Assembly: GCF_034274695.1 (NCBI RefSeq)
Contig: NZ_CP128362.1
Span: 5,272,501-5,336,500, forward strand
Reading direction: 5' to 3'
DNA length: 64,000 bases
DNA from: Chitinophaga sp. LS1
Lineage (GTDB): Bacteria; Bacteroidota; Bacteroidia; Chitinophagales; Chitinophagaceae
The position numbers and the translations under genes are program-made. Below are positions 52,219-61,614 of this stretch, piece by piece; positions within the stretch are counted from its first letter, which is position 1; every line of letters starts with the position of its first letter. The notes beneath the pieces were generated by a model, which was not told where the DNA came from, ran no database searches, and saw nothing but the letters and a program-made list of their open reading frames with translations.

Positions 52219-53112
52219 ATGATTTTATTAACCGGGGCCAGTGGCTTTCTTGGAAAAATTATCAGGGAAGAACTGGCAAAGTCAGACCTTGTACATACAC
52301 TGGGCAGAGATGCACTGAATGATATCGTCTGCGATCTTTCGAAAGAAAGATTCAGTACGCAGCACGCTTATTCACTGGTGGTACATTGTGCAGGCAAGGC
52401 ACATTCAGTACCTAAAACAGAGGAAGAAAAGGCGGCATTTTTTCAGGTAAATTATGAGGGAACTGTAAGATTGTGTCAATCACTGAGTGCCAGCGGAAAA
52501 CCGCCGGCACGCTTTGTTTTTATCAGTACCGTAGCGGTCTATGGGGTAGAGGCAGGAGCAGCTATCAGTGAAACGCATCCCTTAGCTGGCACTACGGCAT
52601 ATGCCCAAAGTAAAGTACAGGCAGAAGCGTTTTTGGCAGAGTGGTGCAAGGTGAATGGTGTGACCCTGTCTATTGTGCGGCTGCCGCTTATAGCAGGGCC
52701 AAATCCTCCTGGTAACCTAGGGGCGATGATCAATGGCATCAAAACAGGCCGATACCTGAGTATAAAGGGTGTAAATGCCCGGAAAAGTGTGGTGATGGCG
52801 GCAGATGTGGCCACCATTATTCCCCGTATGAGCGAGGTAGGTGGAATTTATAACCTCACGGACAGCTATCATCCTACCTTTCCTGAATTAGAAGCATTGA
52901 TTGCAGCGCAGACAGGAAAGGGACTCCCATTGGCGATCCCATTGTGGATGGCCAGAATGCTAGGCCGCATAGGTGACCTGGCGGGTAATAAATCACCGAT
53001 CAATTCCCTGAAACTGGGTAAGATCATATCAACACTTACCTTTGACGACAGCAAAGCGCAAAAAGAGCTGGGCTGGCGCCCCCGCAGGGTATTAGATGAA
53101 TTCAAAATTTAA
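52219..53112 (+). CDS. SDR sugar-nucleotide reductase/epimerase (WbpV/WbjF-like)
   Basis: 297 residues. Rossmann start LLTGASGFLGKIIREEL, HCAGKAHSVPKTEEE, STVAVYG and YAQSKVQAE with YxxxK. The ending DDSKAQKELGWRP is typical of GalE/WbpV-type enzymes located next to a WecA/WbpL transferase. A 4-reductase making UDP-QuiNAc from the WbpM-type product is likely; reduction of the Gmd product to GDP-D-rhamnose is an alternative. Confidence 0.82.
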   Translation: MILLTGASGFLGKIIREELAKSDLVHTLGRDALNDIVCDLSKERFSTQHAYSLVVHCAGKAHSVPKTEEEKAAFFQVNYEGTVRLCQSLSASGKPPARFVFISTVAVYGVEAGAAISETHPLAGTTAYAQSKVQAEAFLAEWCKVNGVTLSIVRLPLIAGPNPPGNLGAMINGIKTGRYLSIKGVNARKSVVMAADVATIIPRMSEVGGIYNLTDSYHPTFPELEALIAAQTGKGLPLAIPLWMARMLGRIGDLAGNKSPINSLKLGKIISTLTFDDSKAQKELGWRPRRVLDEFKI

Positions 53113-53115
53113 CAG

Positions 53116-54057
53116 ATGAGTTATTTGGTATTAGCCATTTCATTGTTCCTGCTGATCTTAATATATTTTAAGGTAGCGGATCATTTTAATATTATCGATA
53201 AGCCCAACGAGAGAAGTTCGCACAAAGATGTCACTATTAGAGGGGGAGGCGTTATTTATTTATTTGCTGGACTGGCCTTGCTGATCGATGATTTTGCAAC
53301 CTACTGGCCCTTTGTGGCAGGGTTGATGACGATTGGTGTGATTAGTTTTCTGGACGATGTATTTACGCTGAGCAACAGGATCCGTATTGTGTTTCATATA
53401 GCTGCGGTAAGCCTGTTATTTTATTTTCTGGCGGTTTTTACGTTTCATCTTGTATGGGTGATCTGCCTGTATGTGTTGGTGATCGGCATTATTAATGCCT
53501 ATAATTTTATGGATGGCATTAATGGTATAACCGGTTTATATAGCCTGGTGGTATTGTTATTTTTGCAGTATGTAAATGTGTCACAGGTACATTTTGTGGG
53601 TGAGGATATGATCTGGTATCCGGCTATTGCCAGTGTGGTATTTCTTGTATTTAACTTCAGGAAGAAAGCGAAATGTTTTGCAGGAGACGTGGGAAGTGTG
53701 ACGATCGCATTCTGGATAGCTGGTTTGTTGCTACAACTGATCATTCAGACGGGGAACTATACGTATGTCCTGTTCCTGGCTATTTACGGGGTAGATACGA
53801 TATTGACCATCATACATCGTTTGTACCTTAAACAAAATATTTTCAAAGCACATCGTTTACATTTTTACCAGATACTGGCAAATGACAGGAAGATTCCTCA
53901 TTTGTATGTAAGTACTTTGTATGCAGTATTGCAGGCGATTGTATGTGTGATTGTAATATTCAATGGAAGTGTGCTGAGTTTTGCGGGAGTGATCATTCCA
54001 TTGGTGATTATGTATGTAGCATTGAAACCTAAATTAATGAAACCAGCAACAGTATGA
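53116..54057 (+). CDS. Initiating polyprenyl-phosphate HexNAc-1-P transferase (WecA/WbpL/MraY family)
   Basis: 313 residues, about 10 membrane helices. Family motifs: DKPNERSSHKDVTIRGGG, GVISFLDDVFTLSN, NAYNFMDGINGI and the catalytic GDVGSVTIAFW. Loads the first sugar phosphate (QuiNAc, FucNAc or GlcNAc) onto undecaprenyl phosphate, starting each repeat unit. Overlaps the next gene by ATGA. Confidence 0.93.
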   Translation: MSYLVLAISLFLLILIYFKVADHFNIIDKPNERSSHKDVTIRGGGVIYLFAGLALLIDDFATYWPFVAGLMTIGVISFLDDVFTLSNRIRIVFHIAAVSLLFYFLAVFTFHLVWVICLYVLVIGIINAYNFMDGINGITGLYSLVVLLFLQYVNVSQVHFVGEDMIWYPAIASVVFLVFNFRKKAKCFAGDVGSVTIAFWIAGLLLQLIIQTGNYTYVLFLAIYGVDTILTIIHRLYLKQNIFKAHRLHFYQILANDRKIPHLYVSTLYAVLQAIVCVIVIFNGSVLSFAGVIIPLVIMYVALKPKLMKPATV

Positions 54058-54593
54058 GAGAATACCAGTTATATGGCACAGGTGGGCATGCACGGGTAGT
54101 GGCGGAACTGGCAACGATGAATGAATGGACGCTGTGTGCTGCATTTTCAGATAATGCGGAGGGAACGTTCAATGGGGTAAAGATCACTCCTTATGAAACA
54201 GGTACATTACCTCTGATCATAGCGATTGGTCATAATGCAACGCGTAAGGAAATAGCGGAGCGGGTACATCCTGTTGCGATTGTATTCGTGCATCAGGCAG
54301 CCGTATGTTCACCTTCGCTGGTACCGGGTGCTGGTACGGTGATATTGGCTGGTGCTATCGTACAGGCTAATGTAAAGATCGGTAAGCAATGTATATTAAA
54401 TATAGGTAGTAAGGTAGATCATGATGCTGTAATTGGTGATTTTGTCCATCTGGGTCCGGGCTGTTATATTGGTGGCGGCGCTACAGTTGGCGAGGGAGCG
54501 CTGATTGGACCGGGAGCAGTAGTAATGCGCAATGTGCATGTGCCGGCATGGACAGAGGTACTTCCAAATACGATATTTGAAAAGGCTCCGTGA
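54054..54593 (+). CDS. Second NeuD/PglD-type acetyltransferase
   Basis: 179 residues. LYGTGGHARVVAELATM is the PglD/NeuD Rossmann start, and hexapeptide repeats with CILNIGSKVDHDAVIGDFV and YIGGGATVGEGALIGPGA follow. Acceptor probably a 4-amino-6-deoxy sugar nucleotide; no second aminotransferase is encoded nearby, so the acceptor is unclear. The last codons and TGA form the top of a terminator. Confidence 0.88.
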   Translation: MREYQLYGTGGHARVVAELATMNEWTLCAAFSDNAEGTFNGVKITPYETGTLPLIIAIGHNATRKEIAERVHPVAIVFVHQAAVCSPSLVPGAGTVILAGAIVQANVKIGKQCILNIGSKVDHDAVIGDFVHLGPGCYIGGGATVGEGALIGPGAVVMRNVHVPAWTEVLPNTIFEKAP

Positions 54594-54605
54594 GGAGCCT
54601 TTTTT
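54580..54605 (+). terminator. Terminator of the surface-glycan operon
   Basis: AAAAGGCTCC and GGAGCCTTTT (10 bp) close a GTGA loop that holds the stop codon of the last cluster gene. A T-run follows. The A-run before it also lets it work for the convergent gene ending at 54610. Confidence 0.9.
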
Positions 54606-54609
54606 ATAC

Positions 54610-55572
54610 TTAGAAATTGACAAGCGTACTATCATTACTCCACCCAGGATCATTGAGTCCTACATGAACACCCTTACCTTCGCCGGGCAGGTCGGAGAAG
54701 AGATTCCCTTTCAGTACTGTTTTTTTGCCGGATTGAATATTTACCTGTGTCACATCTTTTTCAGTGATTGTTCCATAGCTGGCATCCAGCGATCTGATAA
54801 TGACTGAAATAGTGGCCGGGCTAAGGATCAGTACATACATTTCAATCGCCAGATTGGTAGTGCCATGGAGAGAATCCGGTACAGGGAAGTAGTAAGGAGA
54901 ATAAAAACCTGCACCACCTGAAAAGGCGGAGCTGGTACCGCTGTATAGTAAGATATTGTTCGCTATTCCGGCATTGACACCTTCCGGAGGTAATGGGTAG
55001 GTGGTAGGCTGGATAGAAATATTCTTTACACTGGTAGGGATAGCATCCTGTATCTGAACTTTCAGTTTGGATACCACCCTGTCCATGTTCACGGCAATAG
55101 CGATGGAATCAGTAACATCAATACCTGTTTTTTTATAGAAGACATCTCCACCCGGAAAATCAAAGAATGCCAGTTCATCCTGAAAATGGAAAAGGGGATC
55201 TCCTCCAATGTAGGTTTCATTTTTGGAACCTACGAGGGCAATAGTATAGTGGCCGGCTGCCAGGGAATCCTGTATCAGGCCAAAACTACTATCGGCTGTG
55301 GTTTGGTTAATGCGTTTGACCAGTGTATTGCTGTTGTTATACACGAGATAATAAAGATGCTGAATGTAATCAGCAAGTGAATCTGCCGCATCTTTTGCAT
55401 TGGTAGATGATTTCTTCCTGCCATCAAAGTCTTCGGATGTTTGTGTAAATCTTTCGATAGCGATCCGGACAGGAAACTTTTGGTCTTTGTTGGGTTGTGT
55501 AGTGAAGTTGTCTTTTTTGCAGGCGAAAAGTATGACTGAAATCATCGCACTGCCTAGGAGGATGTTTTTCAT
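54610..55572 (-). CDS. FimB/Mfa2-like surface lipoprotein
   Basis: 320 residues with lipobox ISVILFAC. Two beta-rich domains; YYLVYNNSNTLVKRI, DSLAAGHYTIALVGS and TNLAIEMYVLILSPAT are the usual spots of FimB/Mfa2 fimbrial anchor and fimbrillin-like proteins. Such lipoproteins sit at the base of type V pili. No fimbrillin shaft gene is adjacent. Convergent with the glycan cluster. Confidence 0.6.
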   Translation of the reverse strand: MKNILLGSAMISVILFACKKDNFTTQPNKDQKFPVRIAIERFTQTSEDFDGRKKSSTNAKDAADSLADYIQHLYYLVYNNSNTLVKRINQTTADSSFGLIQDSLAAGHYTIALVGSKNETYIGGDPLFHFQDELAFFDFPGGDVFYKKTGIDVTDSIAIAVNMDRVVSKLKVQIQDAIPTSVKNISIQPTTYPLPPEGVNAGIANNILLYSGTSSAFSGGAGFYSPYYFPVPDSLHGTTNLAIEMYVLILSPATISVIIRSLDASYGTITEKDVTQVNIQSGKKTVLKGNLFSDLPGEGKGVHVGLNDPGWSNDSTLVNF

Positions 55573-55685
55573 TTTTTGGAGTATATAAAATGATTGATAG
55601 GGGGTGATACTTGATTAAGAAGTTAAAATTCCTATTTAATACTCAAAAAAAAAAAATAACCTTTTAAATAATTTATTGTTACACA

Positions 55686-55717
55686 TTGCAGTTTATAGAA
55701 TAAAAAATTTATATTTG
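55686..55717 (+). promoter_or_regulatory. Bacteroidota-type promoter for the SprB-repeat gene
   Basis: TTG 55686-55688, 21-bp spacer, TATATTTG 55710-55717. Predicted start of transcription near 55724, 60 bases before the ATG. A 13-base A-run lies upstream (55648-55660), a possible UP-like element. Confidence 0.65.
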
Positions 55718-55783
55718 ATAAAATAATAACTGGTTGTTTCCCGTTTTTCTATCCTATGAGTTAAGGTAAATATTTAGAGTCCT

Positions 55784-57358
55784 ATGAAAGCCTTACAACT
55801 GACTGGTAGTGAAGCAATCGTCCACTATAGGATCATAATCTTATGGTTGTTCATATTGTCCACAAGCCATGTGAAAGCACAAATCATATCATTAAAAAAC
55901 CCTTCATTAGAAGGCACAGCGGGATTAGAAAGAGCAGTACCTCCGGAATGGTCTATCATTGAGGAAACTCCTGATATACAGCCTGGTGTGTATGGAGTTT
56001 CAATGTCCGCATCAGATGGTGATACATATGTAGGTATGGTAGCAACTACTTACATCCAGGAGGGTATTACCCAATTATTATCACATCCGCTCGATTCGGG
56101 CAAGAGTTACTCGTTGTCATTTGATTTGGCATACACAGCCAGGTATTCATGGACCATTACATATGGTGGTTTTGCTATTTATGGTAGTAGTGAATTTGGC
56201 AAGCGGGAAGAATTGTTATGGAGTTCAGGTATATTTACGCATACCGACTGGAAGCAATACCAGGCGGTATTTACACCTTCCAAAGCGTATAACTACCTTA
56301 TAGTCACTGCATATAAACAGCCTGGAGATTCTGTTAAAAATATCGCTGGAGTATTAGTTGACCATTTCTCGGATATCAGGGAGGTAATACAATTATCATT
56401 GTCTTCAGAGAATTCATGCAATGGAGATAATGGTGTAGCTGTGGCAAAGGTGAAGAACACTGATGACGAGTACGCTTATTTATGGAGTACTGGTGATACC
56501 TGTAGCAGATTGATTGGGGTGAAAAATGGAGTGTATCACGTGACAGTGAGGGGATTGAAAAAAAAAACCACTACGTATGGAATGGTAAATGTACAGGCAT
56601 CAGAACTGTCGGGAAAAGTGAACATACATCATGTGAGTTGTAATGGGGTAGATGACGGTATTATTTACGTGGCTACCAGAGGAGGTGTATTACCATATGC
56701 ATATCACCTGAATGATGCTGCAACCGATCATGCAGATTCGGTATTTTCTCATCTGGCAGCAGGTACATATAAGGTAAAAGTAACGGATGCGGGTGGCTGT
56801 ACAGCTGTGATAGACAACATAGATCTGAAAGAACCGGAAGCCCTGGTCATAAAGAGCCTGACCTTAACGTCGGAATCCTGTGCCGGTGCCCAGGATGGCA
56901 AACTGGTGATTACTGCCGAAGGAGGAACGGCTCCCTACATATATAGTGTACCAGGTTATATAAATGCACAATCTGATAGTGTGTTAAAAAAACTGTCACC
57001 GGGTAATTACTCTTATTCGGTAGCAGACAGGCACCAATGTCAGGTGATTGAGGATTTTGAAATAACTAAAGGAGGAAGGGTGTGTGCGGTATATGTACCA
57101 ACAGCTTTCAGTCCAAATGGAGATGGCGTGAATGATGTATTCCGGGCAGCGGTAAATGATTACGTGACTAATTTCAGCATGCGGGTATTCGGCCGTTGGG
57201 GACAACAGATATTTGAGAGCAGGAACCCGGATAATGGATGGGACGGCACTTTTAAGGGTGTTTACCAGGACCCGGGTGCTTACCTGTATGTCATGACCTA
57301 TACGGATAGTAAAGGCCAGGACATGAAGCAACACGGTACTCTGGTGTTAGTGCGATAG
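55784..57358 (+). CDS. SprB-repeat protein with type IX secretion C-terminal domain
   Basis: 524 residues. N-terminal signal (ILWLFILSTSHVKAQ), a carbohydrate-binding-like module to about residue 200 (LENPSLEGTAG-type start: LKNPSLEGTAGLERAVPPEW), three SprB-type repeats (SCNGDNGVAVAKV, SCNGVDDGIIYVATRGG, SCAGAQDGKLVITAEGG), then the gliding-motility C-terminal domain (FSPNGDGVNDVF ... GWDGTFKG) that directs type IX export (type B sorting). It is exposed on or released from the cell surface. Its stop overlaps the convergent SGNH gene by 12 bp. Confidence 0.93.
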   Translation: MKALQLTGSEAIVHYRIIILWLFILSTSHVKAQIISLKNPSLEGTAGLERAVPPEWSIIEETPDIQPGVYGVSMSASDGDTYVGMVATTYIQEGITQLLSHPLDSGKSYSLSFDLAYTARYSWTITYGGFAIYGSSEFGKREELLWSSGIFTHTDWKQYQAVFTPSKAYNYLIVTAYKQPGDSVKNIAGVLVDHFSDIREVIQLSLSSENSCNGDNGVAVAKVKNTDDEYAYLWSTGDTCSRLIGVKNGVYHVTVRGLKKKTTTYGMVNVQASELSGKVNIHHVSCNGVDDGIIYVATRGGVLPYAYHLNDAATDHADSVFSHLAAGTYKVKVTDAGGCTAVIDNIDLKEPEALVIKSLTLTSESCAGAQDGKLVITAEGGTAPYIYSVPGYINAQSDSVLKKLSPGNYSYSVADRHQCQVIEDFEITKGGRVCAVYVPTAFSPNGDGVNDVFRAAVNDYVTNFSMRVFGRWGQQIFESRNPDNGWDGTFKGVYQDPGAYLYVMTYTDSKGQDMKQHGTLVLVR

Positions 57359-58189
57359 CAGGTAATCCGAGATCTGTAAAGATGAAGTTACATTAGTGTG
57401 TATCCTGTCAGAAAAGCCGTTTGTTGGAATTTGCAGGGTGTTCAGGTCATGGAAAGTGAATGTATGTAGTGATTGAATTGTATCGATCAATGCAGGATAT
57501 TGCGTAAGTTTTTTCAGGTATTCCGGATAGTACGGAGCCAGAAAGAATACCGCCTTATTGTTGTGTTGATTGCAGGTTGCAACAATATTTTGCATACGCT
57601 CTATCAGCAATGGCCGGTTACCGAGTGTAGTATCATTGAGAGCCAGTGTTCTGGTTTCTTCAATGAGATTTTCGGAAATGGTGTATTTATTGACCCAGTC
57701 TGCATCTGACTTTCTGAGATAATAAATATTCCTGAGAAATAACTCGTTGTTGAGTCGCATCAGATGCAGATATTCGTATTTCGTGTTTTTATATTGTACA
57801 TGCATGAATGGAGAGTTCCCCATATAGTAAGCATAGTTGTCATCTTCTTTATCTTCCAGCAGACTGGTAATTTCAATTAATAAGTTAGCGTTGCTCTGTT
57901 TCGCATTAATATCATTGATTAATGCTTTAATGGTTTGATAATTCATACCATTAAAGCCCAGGTTGATCAGGTCGGCGTGCCTGGATTGGGTAGCATACTG
58001 TTCGTTCACAGAGTTGACCGCACGGGAATTACCTAGAATATAAATCTGATGCAGAGGGTGTCTGAAATATCGAGAAAGCCTAAACTCAGATTTGTGATCA
58101 AGTATTGTTTTAAGTGCGACATAAACACCTATCTGTGTTACCATCGTGAGTAAAAGCAATATACAAAGACGTTTTATAAAGAGCAACAT
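57347..58189 (-). CDS. SGNH/GDSL-like protein partner of MBOAT
   Basis: 280 residues with an N-terminal membrane anchor (LCILLLLTMVTQIGVYVAL). SGNH-like blocks: ILGNSRAVNSVN with the nucleophile-type Ser (near residue 54), INLGFNGMNY, and FSDRIHTN with the Asp-His pair near the C-terminus. It begins 3 bp after the MBOAT gene. In AlgI/AlgJ- and DltB/DltD-like systems the membrane MBOAT hands acyl groups to such a protein, which places them on a polymer. Confidence 0.78.
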   Translation of the reverse strand: MLLFIKRLCILLLLTMVTQIGVYVALKTILDHKSEFRLSRYFRHPLHQIYILGNSRAVNSVNEQYATQSRHADLINLGFNGMNYQTIKALINDINAKQSNANLLIEITSLLEDKEDDNYAYYMGNSPFMHVQYKNTKYEYLHLMRLNNELFLRNIYYLRKSDADWVNKYTISENLIEETRTLALNDTTLGNRPLLIERMQNIVATCNQHNNKAVFFLAPYYPEYLKKLTQYPALIDTIQSLHTFTFHDLNTLQIPTNGFSDRIHTNVTSSLQISDYLLSH

Positions 58190-58192
58190 ATA

Positions 58193-59548
58193 TTAGAATT
58201 GGAAATAAATAAAGGAATTACCTGAAAAAGTGGAGAACAGTAAGATGTGCACCAGCAGAACGATGTTGATGATGAGTGCCTTTCTGTTCACTTTTTCAAA
58301 GTAATTGACAATTAGCAGATCAAGGACCAGTAGCGTGCCAGTGAGATAAAACAGTTTGATCACTGTAAATACGCTGGTGAGTTGTTTATTGTGCAGGGTA
58401 AAAATCCGCTGTAGGATATACATAGCGTCGTGCAGTGTTTGTGCACGAAAGAAGATCCAGGTCAGGGTTGTAATGCCAAAGGTAATAAAGATGGCAATCA
58501 GGCCTGGAAGTTTAAATTTGAATAGTCGCTGTATAATGAGGTAGATACCATGGAGAGCCCCCCAGATAATAAAGTTATAGCTGGCACCATGCCACAACCC
58601 GCCCAGGAGCATGGTAATAAATAAGTTGATATAGGTACGTACGGTGCCTTTGCGATTACCACCCAAAGGAATGTATAAATAATCCCTGAGCCAGCTGGAA
58701 AGCGAGATATGCCAGCGTTCCCAAAACTCACTGAAATTTTTGGAAAAGTAAGGTCTGTTGAAGTTTACCTTTAGTTCGATACCGAAGATCCTGCCTAGTC
58801 CCTGTGCGATGTCAGTATATCCTGAGAAGTCGCAATAGATCTGGAAAGAATAGAAGATAACGGCGAGTAATATGCTAAGGTCGGATACCATAGGGAGGTT
58901 ATTAAAAACCGGGTCCACAAAAGTTGCGATGGTATCGGCAATGACCATTTTCTTAAAAAAGCCCTGAGTGATTTGGGAGAGGCCACTGCTCATACGTTCA
59001 GCATCTATTTCCCGCTTAGTGGTGAGCTTTGGCAGCATATCCTTTGCGCGGGAAATAGGGCCGGCTACAAGCTGCGGGAAGAAAGTCACAAATGAGGCGT
59101 AGGCAACAAAATCGCGTGTAGGCGCCAGTTTATTGTGATAGATATCGATGGTGTACGATAACGAGTGAAAGGTGTAAAATGAGATGCCGATGGGCAATAG
59201 AATATTTAATGAACTCAATTGTATATGGGTGAAATCATTAAATGACTGAATAAAGAAATTGAAATATTTAAAGAAGAAGAGAATGCCAATGTTCATAATA
59301 ACGGCAGTGTTGAGCAGCCGTTTTTTGCTTCCTGGATCCTGCGCGTTATAAATGGCTATACCAAAGTAATAGTCCATGCAGACATTTGCAAGGAGCAGTG
59401 TGAGAAAACGATAATCCCAACAGGCATAAAAGAAAAGACTAGCTAGCAGAATAAGGTAATTCTGAAGTTTGAGTTTCCTGGATAGTAGAAAGTATAATGG
59501 GAAAAATATCAGTATGAAATATAGAAAGTTGATAGAATTAAAAACCAT
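58193..59548 (-). CDS. MBOAT-family O-acyltransferase (AlgI/DltB-like)
   Basis: 451 residues, about 10-11 membrane helices. Family marks: ILLPIGISFYTFHSLSYTID, FFPQLVAGPI, FSEFWERWHISLSSWLRDYL and the catalytic His in LGGLWHGASYNFIIWG. It takes acyl groups (often acetyl) from the cytoplasm across the membrane to modify an exported polysaccharide. Its position next to the glycan island suggests O-acetylation of that polymer. Confidence 0.93.
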   Translation of the reverse strand: MVFNSINFLYFILIFFPLYFLLSRKLKLQNYLILLASLFFYACWDYRFLTLLLANVCMDYYFGIAIYNAQDPGSKKRLLNTAVIMNIGILFFFKYFNFFIQSFNDFTHIQLSSLNILLPIGISFYTFHSLSYTIDIYHNKLAPTRDFVAYASFVTFFPQLVAGPISRAKDMLPKLTTKREIDAERMSSGLSQITQGFFKKMVIADTIATFVDPVFNNLPMVSDLSILLAVIFYSFQIYCDFSGYTDIAQGLGRIFGIELKVNFNRPYFSKNFSEFWERWHISLSSWLRDYLYIPLGGNRKGTVRTYINLFITMLLGGLWHGASYNFIIWGALHGIYLIIQRLFKFKLPGLIAIFITFGITTLTWIFFRAQTLHDAMYILQRIFTLHNKQLTSVFTVIKLFYLTGTLLVLDLLIVNYFEKVNRKALIINIVLLVHILLFSTFSGNSFIYFQF

Positions 59549-59788
59549 GAAATTTTAATATGAATATAATTTATTAGGCATAGATCATGCGTCGAAATTA
59601 CTTTCACGACTGTTAAATAAAAGTTAAAATTTTCTTTTGTGTATTACTTAATGGGTTGAATTACAGTAATTAGTAATGCTTGCTATCTGCGGATGTGATT
59701 TTGTAGAATTTTTTCAAGTGGTTAAAATTTATTTTGTATTCTTTAACATGGTTTAGTTATTTAGCGACAAAAATGGCGATATCCCTTT

Positions 59789-59792
59789 AGTT
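59789..59792. repeat. Left 4-bp target duplication of the IS
   Basis: AGTT directly before the IS left end, repeated directly after its right end at 61515-61518. Confidence 0.8.
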
Positions 59793-61514
59793 AGGGTCTG
59801 CTGAATAAGTATTAAGATATTGTTAATCAATATTATATGGCTTATTATTTGCTACAGAAGTGCTTATATATTGAGTGATTCATCTCCAAAACCATGCAGC
59901 AATGATACGTTACACTCCTTCAAAACAGTTAACATTAGACGGATTTTCTACACCCTTCTCGCAGCAATTATCAACTAGCAATCGATGGGTTATACTGGCT
60001 GCAAAGATTCCGTGGGATAAACTGGCGGAGGTGTATTATAAAAAGATGCGGGCAGATTTTGGAGCTCCAACATTGAGTGCCAGGATGGTGATTGGTGCGG
60101 TGATCATCAAACATATACTGAACATAGATGATCGGGAGGTAGTAGAGCAAATCACGGAAAATATATATCTGCAATATTTTGTAGGCTTAAGCAGTTTTCA
60201 ACAGGAGGCTCCCTTTGATGCATCGTTGATGGTAAGTATTAGAAAACGGTTAGGCATAGAAGTTATGTCCAGATTGAATGAGATTATTTTGCAGGAAGCG
60301 GGATTAACTAAAGTGAATGAAGAGAAGGTAGCGAATACCGAAGGAAATAGTGATCAGGATGAGAATGGAGGGGATAGAAATAACGATTGCTCGCAGGATC
60401 ATATGAACAGTGTAAAAGAAAAGCCACCTGAAGCGCTATCAGGAACAGTGATGTTAGATGCGACTGTGTCAGAGCAACAGATCGAATATCCAACAGATAT
60501 CAAATTACTGAATGAAGGACGCCGTCAATTGGAAGGGATGATAGAGCGGGGATGTCAGGCGGCGGAACTGGTAATGCCGCGGATGTATAGGAAGATAGCC
60601 AGGAAGCAATATCTGAATATTGCCAAAAAGAAAAACAAGAGCAAAAGAGATATACGCAGAGGTATCCGGCAGCAACTACAATATGTTAAGCGTGATTTAA
60701 AGTATATCAATTGGCTGATAGAATCAGATGCTACTTTTAAGGAGACGTTGAAAATGAAGGACTGGACCTTAATACAAGTGATTCAGGAAATGTATCGTCA
60801 GCAGGCAGAGATGTATAAGAAAAGAGAACAAAAAATGTCGGATAGGATTGTAAGTATCTATCAACCGCATGTACGTCCAATGCCTAGAGGTAAAGACCGT
60901 GTATCAACAGAGTTTGGGAGCAAGCAACTGGTGATGTTGAAAGATGGTTACACACATATAGAAAAGCTGAGTTGGGACAATTACAATGAAGGTGGATTGC
61001 TGATAGCCAGCCTGGAAACATATAAACGCTTGTTTGGTTGCTATCCTGAGCGTGTATTGGCAGATCAGTTGTTCGGCACACGTGAAAACAGACGATTCAT
61101 GAAGGAAAAAGGGATCCGTTATGTTGGCAAGCCATTGGGTCGACCATCACCGGAGAGTAAGCAGCAAAAGCGATTATTACAAAAGGAGATGCCAGAACGA
61201 AATGCGATTGAAGGGAAGTTTGGACAAGGAAAAAATGCATATGGCCTGGGTAAGATCAAGGCCCGTCTAAAGGATACGGCTGAGAGTTGGGTGATGTCTA
61301 TATACTTTGTCATGAATCTGCTTAAACTGGCAGCTGGTTCTTTGTTGTCAGCACTCCAAATCTATTACTGGCTGGTAACAGAGGGCTATTTGACCATAAT
61401 GGTAAATAGCCCCGATGCACAATTTATACCCCGATATATGAGACGTCAGAAAGGGGAAATAGCCAGGTGTTAAAATGAAATATAATTGATCGGATAACTT
61501 ATTCAGCAGACCCT
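59793..61514 (+). mobile_element. Complete 1,722-bp insertion sequence, IS5/InsH-like
   Basis: Bounded by perfect 18-bp inverted repeats, AGGGTCTGCTGAATAAGT (59793-59810) and its complement (61497-61514), with AGTT duplicated on both sides. It holds one transposase gene. Intact ends and a clean duplication indicate a fairly recent insertion. A degraded relative lies at 29950-30265. Confidence 0.93.
59902..61473 (+). CDS. IS5-like DDE transposase with InsH-type N-terminal domain
   Basis: 523 residues from ATG 59902; the frame is open to an upstream GTG, but the homologous relic at 30060 also starts here. InsH-like N-terminal domain: MVIGAVIIKHILNIDDREVV and PFDASLMVSIRKRLG. First catalytic Asp probably in VMLDATVSEQQIEYPTD, second in VLADQLFGTRENRRF, Glu in NAIEGKFGQGKNAYGL. 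The tail VMSIYFVMNLLKLAAG is typical. It appears intact. Confidence 0.9.
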   Translation: MIRYTPSKQLTLDGFSTPFSQQLSTSNRWVILAAKIPWDKLAEVYYKKMRADFGAPTLSARMVIGAVIIKHILNIDDREVVEQITENIYLQYFVGLSSFQQEAPFDASLMVSIRKRLGIEVMSRLNEIILQEAGLTKVNEEKVANTEGNSDQDENGGDRNNDCSQDHMNSVKEKPPEALSGTVMLDATVSEQQIEYPTDIKLLNEGRRQLEGMIERGCQAAELVMPRMYRKIARKQYLNIAKKKNKSKRDIRRGIRQQLQYVKRDLKYINWLIESDATFKETLKMKDWTLIQVIQEMYRQQAEMYKKREQKMSDRIVSIYQPHVRPMPRGKDRVSTEFGSKQLVMLKDGYTHIEKLSWDNYNEGGLLIASLETYKRLFGCYPERVLADQLFGTRENRRFMKEKGIRYVGKPLGRPSPESKQQKRLLQKEMPERNAIEGKFGQGKNAYGLGKIKARLKDTAESWVMSIYFVMNLLKLAAGSLLSALQIYYWLVTEGYLTIMVNSPDAQFIPRYMRRQKGEIARC

Positions 61515-61518
61515 AGTT
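61515..61518. repeat. Right 4-bp target duplication of the IS
   Basis: AGTT copy following the IS right end; see 59789-59792. Confidence 0.8.
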
Positions 61519-61614
61519 ACCAATTGCCCCAAAATTTTACCAGTATTTTATTGATATCTGCTATACCTAATGATGGCTGCGAATGTTCGTACTAATATTC
61601 AATCCCCTTATTGA

